From DAOMNN01 sp050486545 (GTDB taxonomy: Bacteria > Pseudomonadota > Gammaproteobacteria > Burkholderiales > Rhodocyclaceae), in NCBI GenBank assembly GCA_050486545.1, contig JBJHDM010000078.1, positions 1 to 12,309 on the forward strand: 12,309 nucleotides of DNA, written 5' to 3'. The translations under genes and the position numbers were made by a program. The notes beneath the pieces were generated by a model. That model saw only the letters and a program-made list of their open reading frames with translations. It was not told where the DNA came from and did not search any database. Positions 7,083 through 12,309 of the stretch are shown here, piece after piece (position 1 is the stretch's first letter; each line of letters starts with the position of its first letter).

Positions 7083-7307
7083 ATGGCCCTGAACACCGAT
7101 CCGAACTTCCACGAACCCGGCAAGCGCTATTTCCGGGCATTCTCGCCCGGCGATGATTTCTACGAGGCGCTGATCGAAACGCATCGAGATCTGAGCGACG
7201 AACAGAGCGCGATGGTCAATGCCCGTCTGGTGCTGTTGCTGGCCAACCACATCGGCGATCTGTCGGTCCTGCGCGAAGCGATGAAGATCGCGCGCGAAGG
7301 CGCCTGA
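7083..7307 (+). CDS. DUF2783 small protein
   Basis: This 74-residue protein matches what I know of DUF2783, a small family usually encoded directly after a FAD-dependent aromatic monooxygenase. The recognisable core is D-D-F-Y-E-A-L-I-E-T-H with LSDEQSAMVNARLVLLLANH (37-56), predicted to be mostly alpha-helical. ATG 7083 is preferred: GGAG (7073-7076) is six bases upstream. An in-frame ATG at 7071 overlaps the monooxygenase TGA but lacks a ribosome-binding site of its own. The gene is 11 bp after the monooxygenase and 28 bp before the VOC gene. No catalytic or metal-binding motif is visible. A role as accessory or stabilising subunit of the monooxygenase is inferred only from gene order. Confidence 0.85.
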   Translation: MALNTDPNFHEPGKRYFRAFSPGDDFYEALIETHRDLSDEQSAMVNARLVLLLANHIGDLSVLREAMKIAREGA

Positions 7308-7335
7308 GTCGCCAGAAGAACCCGAGGAGAACCCC

Positions 7336-7881
7336 ATGCTCGTCAAGAAGATCCACCACGTCGCATACCGCTGCAAGGATGCGCTCGAAACCGCACGCTG
7401 GTACGAAAAGCACCTGCACATGAAGCTCGTGCTGTCGATCGCCGAGAACGAAGTCCCGTCCACGAAGGAACCCGACCCCTACATGCACATCTTCCTCGAT
7501 GCCGGCATGGGCAACGTGCTGGCCTTCTTCGAACTGCCGACACGCGCGCCGATGGGGCGCGACGAGAACACGCCGGCCTGGACCCAGCATCTGGCACTCG
7601 AGGTCGAGTCGATGGAGACGCTGCTTGCGACCAAGGCGCGCCTCGAATCCGAAGGCATCGACGTGGTCGGCCCGACCGACCACGCGCTGTTCCAGTCGAT
7701 CTACTTCTTCGACCCGAACGGCCACCGCCTGGAACTCGCGTGCAACACCGCCTCGCCGAAGATGTACGAGGCGCTCGACGCGGTGAAGTGGGACATGCTC
7801 GAAGAGTGGGCGCAGACCAAGAAGGCGCCGAAGCACGCGGCGTGGATGCACGACGGCAGCCACAAGGAGATGTTCAAGTGA
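7336..7881 (+). CDS. Single-domain VOC metalloprotein, possible ring-cleavage dioxygenase or isomerase
   Basis: This 181-residue vicinal-oxygen-chelate protein starts at ATG 7336, six bases after GAGGAG (7324-7329). Two beta-alpha-beta-beta-beta modules can be traced. The expected metal ligands are H8 (KIHHVAY), E66 (LAFFELP), H85 (TQHLALEV) and E133 (FDPNGHRLELAC), the same spacing pattern as glyoxalase I. The last module carries the FFDPNGHRLEL signature common to glyoxalase/dioxygenase members. A charged and aromatic tail of about 40 residues follows the fold. The gene overlaps the FAA-hydrolase gene by 4 bp. Within this operon it is the only protein from a superfamily that includes extradiol and hydroquinone-cleaving dioxygenases. 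Opening the ring is therefore a reasonable but unproven role; an isomerase, lyase or glutathione-adduct role is equally open. Confidence 0.88.
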   Translation: MLVKKIHHVAYRCKDALETARWYEKHLHMKLVLSIAENEVPSTKEPDPYMHIFLDAGMGNVLAFFELPTRAPMGRDENTPAWTQHLALEVESMETLLATKARLESEGIDVVGPTDHALFQSIYFFDPNGHRLELACNTASPKMYEALDAVKWDMLEEWAQTKKAPKHAAWMHDGSHKEMFK

Positions 7882-8888
7882 AGCTCGCAAGCTTGAGGCA
7901 GGGCGGGCGTGACGGCACGCTCGTCGTCGTGAGTCGCGATCTTGCGCGCTGCCGTGCGGTGCCCGCGATCGCGCGCACGCTGCAGGCCGCGCTCGACGAC
8001 TGGGAAGCCTGCGAGCCGCAGCTGCGCCAGGTCTTCGAAGCCCTGAACAGCGGTTCGGTCGAGGGCGAGCCGTTCGACCAGGCGAACTGCCATTCCCCCC
8101 TGCCGCGTGCGTATCAGTGGGCCGACGGATCGGCCTACATCAACCACGTGGAACTCGTGCGCAAGGCGCGCGGCGCGGAGGTGCCCGAGTCCTTCTACAC
8201 CGATCCGCTGATGTACCAGGGTGGCTCGGACAAGTTCATCGGCCCGCGTGACGACGTCGTTGCCGACGAGGCCTGGGGCATCGACTTCGAGGCCGAGGTC
8301 GCGGTGGTCACCGGCGACCTGCCGATGGGCGCGGGGGCAGACGAGGCGGCGAAGGCGATCCGGCTGGTGATGCTGGTCAATGACGTCTCGCTGCGCAACC
8401 TGATCCCGGCCGAACTGGCCAAGGGCTTCGGCTTCTTCCAGTCCAAGCCGGCCAGCGCATTCAGCCCGGTTGCGGTCACGCCGGACGAGCTTGGCGCGGC
8501 CTGGCGCGACGGCAAGGTGCACCTGCCGCTGCACGTGACGCTCAACGGCAAGCCCTTCGGCTGCCCGAATGCGGGCGTCGACATGACCTTCAGCCTGCCC
8601 CAGCTGGTCGCGCACGTCGCGAAGACGCGCGAGGTCGGCGCGGGCAGCATCGTCGGCTCGGGCACCGTCTCGAACAAGCAGGGCGGCCTGTTCGGGTCGA
8701 GCATCGAGAACGGCGGCGTCGGCTACTGCTGCCTTGCGGAGGTGCGCATGTACGAGACGATCGAGCAGGGCAAGCCGGCCACCCCGTTCATGCGTGCGGG
8801 CGACCGGGTGCGTATCGAGATGCGCGATGCCGAAGGGCGGGATCTCTTCGGCGTCATCGAGAACACCGTCGTGGCGCCCGGGCGATGA
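7878..8888 (+). CDS. Fumarylacetoacetate hydrolase family protein (long fumarylacetoacetase type)
   Basis: This 336-residue enzyme would hydrolyse the C-C bond of a fumaryl-acyl product (fumarylacetoacetate or fumarylpyruvate) to fumarate plus acetoacetate or pyruvate. GTG 7878 is chosen: it overlaps the VOC stop codon as GTGA, and AAGGAG (7864-7869) lies eight bases upstream. An N-terminal ~70-residue small domain precedes the FAH fold, as in long bacterial fumarylacetoacetases. Metal-site acids are visible at E138 and E140 (GIDFEAEVAVV) and D169 (MLVNDVSLRN). K190 (FFQSKPASAFSPVAV) and H90 (YINHVELVRKARG) sit where the catalytic Lys and His are expected. The SGTVSNKQGG segment near 261-270 is also typical. 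It overlaps maiA by 4 bp, so the two consecutive pathway steps are translationally coupled. The substrate is inferred from family and neighbour. Confidence 0.93.
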   Translation: MKLASLRQGGRDGTLVVVSRDLARCRAVPAIARTLQAALDDWEACEPQLRQVFEALNSGSVEGEPFDQANCHSPLPRAYQWADGSAYINHVELVRKARGAEVPESFYTDPLMYQGGSDKFIGPRDDVVADEAWGIDFEAEVAVVTGDLPMGAGADEAAKAIRLVMLVNDVSLRNLIPAELAKGFGFFQSKPASAFSPVAVTPDELGAAWRDGKVHLPLHVTLNGKPFGCPNAGVDMTFSLPQLVAHVAKTREVGAGSIVGSGTVSNKQGGLFGSSIENGGVGYCCLAEVRMYETIEQGKPATPFMRAGDRVRIEMRDAEGRDLFGVIENTVVAPGR

Positions 8889-9529
8889 AGCTCTACACCT
8901 ACTTCCGCAGCTCGGCCGCCTATCGGGTGCGCATCGCACTGAACCTGAAGGGGCTTGCCTATGATGCGGTACCCGTGCATCTGGTGCGCAGCGGCGGCGA
9001 GCAGCACCAGGCCGAGTACCGCTCGATCAATCCGGCCGGCCTGGTGCCGGCGCTCGAGGAGGGCGGCGAGGTGCTGACGCAGTCGCTGGCGATCCTCGAA
9101 TACCTCGAGGAAACGCATCCGGAGCCGCCGCTGCTGCCGGGAGACGCCGTGCAGCGCGCGCGCATCCGAGCGCTGGCGCTGGCCATCGCCTGCGACATCC
9201 ATCCGATCAACAACCTGCGCGTGCTCCAGTACCTCACCCGCGAGTTCGGGGCCGACGAGGCGGGCAAGGCTTCCTGGTACCGCCACTGGGTCGAGATCGG
9301 GCTGGCCGCGGTCGAGGCGATGCTCGAGGACGGGCCGAAGGAGGCGCGTTTCTGCTTCGGCGACGTACCGACCCTGGCCGACGTCTGCCTGGTGCCACAG
9401 GTGTTCAATGCCCGGCGTTTCCAGTGCGACCTGTCGGCGATGCCGCGCATCGCGCGCGTCGTCGCCCATTGCGAGACGCTCGAAGCCTTCCGGCTTGCCG
9501 CCCCGGAGAATCAGCCCGACGCGGAGTGA
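8885..9529 (+). CDS. maiA: Maleylacetoacetate isomerase, zeta-class glutathione S-transferase
   Basis: This 214-residue zeta-class GST catalyses glutathione-dependent cis-trans isomerisation of maleylacetoacetate (or maleylpyruvate) to the fumaryl form. The N-terminal thioredoxin-like domain carries the class signature R-S-S-A-A-Y-R-V-R-I-A-L (8-19). The two Ser residues (9 and 10) that activate glutathione are present, but the Cys of the usual SSC motif is Ala11. The glutathione-binding TQSLAILEYLEETHP segment is intact, and the C-terminal helical domain contains the conserved CDIHPINNLRVLQYL stretch. Length is normal for the family. Its ATG overlaps the FAA TGA (ATGA), with no strong ribosome-binding site, so translation is probably coupled. 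It is the last gene of the operon. NagL-type maleylpyruvate isomerases are closely related, so the true substrate depends on the ring-cleavage product. Confidence 0.93.
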   Translation: MKLYTYFRSSAAYRVRIALNLKGLAYDAVPVHLVRSGGEQHQAEYRSINPAGLVPALEEGGEVLTQSLAILEYLEETHPEPPLLPGDAVQRARIRALALAIACDIHPINNLRVLQYLTREFGADEAGKASWYRHWVEIGLAAVEAMLEDGPKEARFCFGDVPTLADVCLVPQVFNARRFQCDLSAMPRIARVVAHCETLEAFRLAAPENQPDAE

Positions 9530-9570
9530 CACCGCGCCATCGTGCGAACTCTGTACGAGCTCAAACAATT

Positions 9571-9579
9571 TGCTACGAT
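9571..9579 (+). promoter_or_regulatory. Extended -10 promoter candidate for the MFS gene
   Basis: TGC-TACGAT (9571-9579) is an extended -10 element (TGn followed by a hexamer matching four of six consensus bases). It lies in the 109-bp spacer after maiA. No good -35 is present 17 bp upstream (CTGTAC), which is usual for extended -10 promoters. A transcript would begin near 9586, about 53 nt before the MFS start. Confidence 0.38.
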
Positions 9580-9638
9580 AGCAACGCTCGTGCGGCCTGG
9601 ATTGCACGCTTCTCCACTCTTCGGGCTTCCGACATCCA

Positions 9639-10844
9639 ATGACCGCACCGACGACCGCCATTGCCGTCCTGATCACGACGTTGGTCGCGCTCGGTCCGCT
9701 GTCGACCGACTTCTACCTGCCTTCACTGCCGTCGATCACGGCGGCCCTGAACACCGACGTCGCCAGCGCCCAGCTCACGCTGTCGGTGTTCCTCGTCGGG
9801 TTCGGCGTCGGGCAACTCGTCTATGGACCCCTGTCCGACCGCTTCGGCCGACGGCCGGTGCTGCTGCTCGGGTTGGTCGTCTACGTGCTGGCGTCGATCG
9901 CGTGCACGCTCGCACCGGACATCGGCACGCTGATCGCCGCACGCTTCGTCCAGGCGCTCGGGGCCTGTGCCGGGCCGGTGCTCGGTCGTGCGATCGTGCG
10001 CGATCTCTACGGGCCACAGGAGTCGGCCCGGATCCTGTCCTACATGGGTGCGGCGATGGCGGTCGCGCCGCTGGTCGGGCCGGTCCTCGGCGGTGCGCTG
10101 ACGGTATGGTTCGGGTGGCGGGCGACCTTCGTGTTCCTCACGGTGTTCTCGTTCGTGCAGGCGGTGCTGGTGTGGCGCGTGCTCGGCGAATCGAACCGGC
10201 ATCGCGATCCGGACGGCCTGCGTCCGGGCAGGGTCGCGAGCAACTTCCGCACCTTGCTGGGCGACCGGCTCTACCGCGGCGTACTGTGGTGCAACGGCTT
10301 TTCCTACGCGTCGCTGTTCGCGTTCATCTCGGGCTCGCCCTTCGTGTTCATCAACCTGTTCGGCTTCTCGCCGCAGGGCATGGGCCTGGCCTTCGGGGTC
10401 ATGGTCTCGGGCTATATTGCCGGCACGACGCTCTCGGGGCGCCTGTCGCGCAAGCTGGGCGCGCCGCGGTTGCTTGCCCTCGGTGCGATCCTGGGCGCCG
10501 TGTCCGGCCTGGCCATGCTGCTGCTGACCGTGGCCGGTCCGCATCATCCGGCTTCGGTGATGGTGCCGATGTGGTTCGCCGCCGGGGGCCTCGGACTGGT
10601 GATGCCCAACGCGATGGCGATCGGCATGGGGCCCTATCCGAAGATGGCCGGATCGGCGGCGTCGCTGATGGGCTTCGTGCAGATGAGCCTCGCCGCGCTG
10701 GTCGGCATGGCGGTCGGGCACAGCCTCAACGCGTCGGCCGCACCGATGGCCGTCGCGATCGCCGCCTCGGGCCTTGCCTGCCTGGCGAGCTACCTGCTGT
10801 GGGTCCGTCCGGCCCTGCGCCGGGACGACGGCACGACGTCCTGA
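9639..10844 (+). CDS. MFS drug/solute exporter, Bcr/CflA type
   Basis: This 401-residue inner-membrane protein has about 12 hydrophobic segments and fits the Bcr/CflA subfamily of proton-coupled major facilitator exporters. It opens with the subfamily hallmark LGPLSTDFYLPSLPSI (18-33, including D24). It has the MFS motif A between helices 2 and 3, G63-P-L-S-D-R-F-G-R-R (63-72), and GPVLGGAL-type motif C further on. The ATG at 9639 has no clear ribosome-binding site, but it sits at the natural first transmembrane helix. It lies 109 bp after maiA with its own promoter candidate, so it may be only partly linked to the operon. Family members export drugs or small metabolites. Export of an aromatic substrate or toxic intermediate is possible here but is inference from position. 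It ends 9 bp from the convergent DUF1840 gene. Confidence 0.93.
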   Translation: MTAPTTAIAVLITTLVALGPLSTDFYLPSLPSITAALNTDVASAQLTLSVFLVGFGVGQLVYGPLSDRFGRRPVLLLGLVVYVLASIACTLAPDIGTLIAARFVQALGACAGPVLGRAIVRDLYGPQESARILSYMGAAMAVAPLVGPVLGGALTVWFGWRATFVFLTVFSFVQAVLVWRVLGESNRHRDPDGLRPGRVASNFRTLLGDRLYRGVLWCNGFSYASLFAFISGSPFVFINLFGFSPQGMGLAFGVMVSGYIAGTTLSGRLSRKLGAPRLLALGAILGAVSGLAMLLLTVAGPHHPASVMVPMWFAAGGLGLVMPNAMAIGMGPYPKMAGSAASLMGFVQMSLAALVGMAVGHSLNASAAPMAVAIAASGLACLASYLLWVRPALRRDDGTTS

Positions 10845-10853
10845 ACGATCCGC

Positions 10854-11192
10854 TCAGACGCCCCAGACGACCGGGGCGCCATCCTTGAGCGAGATTTCCA
10901 GCATTTCGAGCAGCGGCCAGGCGCGCTGGGCGAGATTGACCGGGGCGGCCATGCCGGTGCGTCCTTCTTCTTCGGCTTCGAGTTCATCCTGCTCGGTGTC
11001 TCGCAGCGACTGGCGCAGCCTGTCCTCGTCGATCGCGGTACGCAGGCGGGCGATCGCATCGGGCAGTTGCTCGAGGGTAACGATGCCTTTCGCGTCGGAC
11101 GGATCCTTGCCGAGGATCCGGATGAGTTCTTTCGCGGGCTCGCCGAACATGATCACGTCGGCGGCGGCAGCGGACTTGAAGGTTACGAGCAT
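10854..11192 (-). CDS. DUF1840 family protein
   Basis: This 112-residue protein matches the small betaproteobacterial family DUF1840. The opening MLVTFKSAAAADVIMFGEPA is characteristic: MLVTFKS, then a segment rich in Ala, Asp and Met. GIVTLEQLPDAIARLRTAI (37-55) and the C-terminal LAQRAWPLLEMLEISL (88-103) follow. Between them lies an acidic stretch (DTEQDELEAEEEG, 65-77) that varies in length in the family. ATG 11192 is chosen because it begins the conserved MLVTFKS; the frame stays open further upstream without family-like sequence. No enzyme motif, signal peptide or membrane segment is seen. It follows the phosphoribosyltransferase gene by 31 bp on the same strand, so they are probably co-transcribed. 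Function is unknown. Confidence 0.88.
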   Translation of the reverse strand: MLVTFKSAAAADVIMFGEPAKELIRILGKDPSDAKGIVTLEQLPDAIARLRTAIDEDRLRQSLRDTEQDELEAEEEGRTGMAAPVNLAQRAWPLLEMLEISLKDGAPVVWGV

Positions 11193-11223
11193 GGGGTTTC
11201 GATTCCCGAGTGCGAGAGAGTGA

Positions 11224-11781
11224 TCACAGGCCCTTGACCGCGTAGATGCCGGGCGCGTTGCGCCAGTATCCCTTGTAGTCCATGCCGCAGCCGAACAGGA
11301 AGCGGTCCTCGACCTCCAGTCCCGTGAAGTCGGCGCGCATGCCGGGATAGGCCTTGCGATCGTGACGCTTGTGCGTGAGGACGGCCGAAAGGACCTCGCG
11401 CGCACCGGCCTCCTTCAGGTACTCGACGATCGCATGCAGGGTATGGCCTTCATCGAGGATGTCGTCGAGCACGAGCACCGAGCGGTCGCGCACGTCCTGG
11501 GCGGGCCGAACGCGCCAGTCGAGGGTGCTGCCGTGGATCTTCTGGCCGTAGCGAGTTGCGTGCAGGTAGGCGAGTTCGAGCGGAAAGGGCAGGCGCGGCA
11601 GGATTCGTCCGGCCAGGATCAGGCCGCCGTTGAGCACGACGTAGACGAGCGGATTGGCCTCGGCCAGTCGTGCGCTGATCTCGGTGGCCATGCGTGCGAG
11701 GGCGGCCTCGACCGTGGCGGCGTCGGCGAGGCAGTCCGCCTCCTCACGTACCTGGATGATTTCGTTCAGATCGACCGTCAT
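11224..11781 (-). CDS. hpt: Hypoxanthine-guanine phosphoribosyltransferase
   Basis: This 185-residue type I phosphoribosyltransferase of purine salvage makes IMP or GMP from the free base and PRPP. The PRPP-binding motif VLVLDDILDEGHTL (102-115) is intact, with D106-D107 and the following D-E-G-H-T loop. VVLNGGLILAGRI (48-60) is the loop that contacts pyrophosphate. HK138 (VLTHKRHDRK) supplies the expected purine-contacting Lys region, and FGCGMDYKGYWRNAPGIYAV (163-182) matches the C-terminal base-specificity segment with D168. The start at ATG 11781 has no strong ribosome-binding site, but the length is normal for the family. The gene leads a two-gene unit with DUF1840 and is divergent from the GntR regulator. 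Xanthine preference cannot be excluded from sequence alone. Confidence 0.92.
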   Translation of the reverse strand: MTVDLNEIIQVREEADCLADAATVEAALARMATEISARLAEANPLVYVVLNGGLILAGRILPRLPFPLELAYLHATRYGQKIHGSTLDWRVRPAQDVRDRSVLVLDDILDEGHTLHAIVEYLKEAGAREVLSAVLTHKRHDRKAYPGMRADFTGLEVEDRFLFGCGMDYKGYWRNAPGIYAVKGL

Positions 11782-11823
11782 GGGAACGCTTTGGAATGGA
11801 GTTGGAAGGTCGTCACGGCTTCC

Positions 11824-11829
11824 ATTCTA
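11824..11829 (-). promoter_or_regulatory. Candidate -10 box for hpt
   Basis: On the minus strand the sequence reads GGTAGAATGG, giving a TAGAAT hexamer (five of six consensus bases) 42 bp upstream of the hpt start. No convincing -35 is found 16-19 bp further upstream. Confidence 0.38.
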
Positions 11830-11865
11830 CCGAAGCGGCTGCGATCGCGTGACCGTTCGCGGGTG

Positions 11866-11894
11866 TTCACATCTTTGGATTCTTTGTATACAGT
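11866..11894 (+). promoter_or_regulatory. Promoter of the GntR gene with TGTATACA operator-like palindrome
   Basis: TTCACA (11866-11871, five of six -35 bases) is followed after 17 bp by TACAGT (11889-11894, four of six -10 bases). The perfect 8-bp palindrome TGTATACA (11885-11892) covers the -10 region. The FCD subgroup of GntR regulators binds GT/AC-type palindromes, and TTGTATACA is of that kind, so autorepression is likely. A looser related run, CAGTAtcCAGTAct, continues to 11904. Confidence 0.45.
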
Positions 11895-11936
11895 ATCCAG
11901 TACTCGAAGCAGCCGACCCATTCCGGAGATTTCCAG

Positions 11937-12309
11937 GTGTCAATGCTCAAACCCGTGGAACGCCCGCTCGCGCTCGGTCAACAGGTCTATCAGACGCTCC
12001 GCTCGCACCTGCGCAACGGGGCGATCCGTGCGGGGCAACCGCTGCAGGAAGTGCAACTGGCCGAACAACTGGGCGTGTCGCGCACGCCGGTCCGGGAGGC
12101 GCTGGCACGCCTGGCCAGCGACGGTCTGCTCGTCTCCGAGGGGCGCAGTTTCGTCGTTCCGGCGCTGACGCGGGCCGACGTTGACGACATCTACGAGGTC
12201 CGTTCGCTGGTCGAGCCCGCCGCGCTGCGGCGCATTGCCCCATTCACCGCCGATGCCGCGATCCGGGCGCCGATCGACCGGGCGCTTGCGGATGCGGTTC
12301 GCGCGCACG
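11937..12309 (+). CDS. GntR-family (FCD subgroup) transcriptional regulator, 3' end cut by window edge
   Basis: About 124 residues are visible before the window ends. The N-terminal ~70 residues are a GntR winged helix-turn-helix: LGQQVYQTLRSHLRNGAIRA is the first helix, and L-A-E-Q-L-G-V-S-R-T-P-V-R-E-A-L is the diagnostic recognition segment. The wing is DGLLVSEGRSFVVPALT. The next part, DVDDIYEVRSLVEPAALRR, is the start of the FCD ligand-binding domain, which normally binds a metal and a carboxylic acid. GTG 11937 is preferred because GGAGA (11925-11929) is seven bases upstream; ATG 11943, two codons later, would have a 13-base spacing. It is divergent from hpt. FCD regulators usually control an adjacent catabolic or transport operon, which would lie beyond the right edge. 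Confidence 0.93.
   Translation, partial: MSMLKPVERPLALGQQVYQTLRSHLRNGAIRAGQPLQEVQLAEQLGVSRTPVREALARLASDGLLVSEGRSFVVPALTRADVDDIYEVRSLVEPAALRRIAPFTADAAIRAPIDRALADAVRAH

Noticed and set aside
4330..7140. Very long open frame (936 codons) on the minus strand opposite the MBL and FAD monooxygenase genes
   Set aside because: It is a shadow of the codon bias in the two strongly supported plus-strand genes. Its translation is rich in Arg/His/Ala with no recognisable domain.
10859..10878. CGCCCC-N8-GGGGCG hairpin just after the MFS stop, as a terminator
   Set aside because: It lies inside the 3' end of the DUF1840 gene and has no T tract on the plus strand. The stem is only 6 bp in GC-rich DNA.

Overview
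The window is GC-rich, with tightly packed genes and short spacers. It most resembles a betaproteobacterial chromosome, perhaps Rhodocyclales or Burkholderiales. The reasons are the codon bias, the DUF1840 gene beside a hypoxanthine phosphoribosyltransferase, and an aromatic-catabolism operon of a kind I associate with that class. The organism assignment is inference. I see no tRNA, rRNA, CRISPR array, insertion sequence or phage gene.

Layout. Positions 2-892 hold the 3' part of a LysR-type regulator cut by the window edge. Positions 1117-3279 encode a 720-residue protein with a canonical EF-hand calcium loop, a cysteine-bearing middle region and three C-terminal membrane segments. It has its own promoter, which is overlapped by a perfect dyad. 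An IclR-type regulator (4117 down to 3299, minus strand) ends against it and is divergent from a six-gene operon at 4360-9529. The divergent spacer contains a palindromic extragenic repeat and a good sigma70-like promoter.

The operon encodes, in order, an atypical metallo-beta-lactamase-fold protein, a class A FAD monooxygenase, a 74-residue DUF2783 protein, a single-domain VOC metalloprotein, a fumarylacetoacetase-family hydrolase and a zeta-class GST (maleylacetoacetate isomerase type). Gaps shrink along the operon from 81 bp to two 4-bp overlaps. My reading is a pathway in which the flavoenzyme hydroxylates a monohydroxylated aromatic acid to a hydroquinone-type diphenol. The ring is then opened, and the maleyl product is isomerised by MaiA and hydrolysed by the FAA enzyme. 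No cupin-type gentisate or homogentisate dioxygenase is present. The VOC protein is therefore the only local candidate for ring opening, which is the most interesting hypothesis in the window. The MBL-fold protein keeps its first metal site but has lost all the ligands specific to the second.

Downstream, a Bcr/CflA-type MFS transporter (9639-10844) has its own candidate promoter. It converges on a minus-strand pair: hypoxanthine phosphoribosyltransferase (11781-11224) followed by DUF1840 (11192-10854). A divergent FCD-type GntR regulator starts at 11937 and runs off the window, with a perfect TGTATACA operator-like palindrome on its promoter. Most of the window is metabolic accessory DNA of recognisable families. 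The less explained parts are the VOC and MBL roles and the EF-hand membrane protein.
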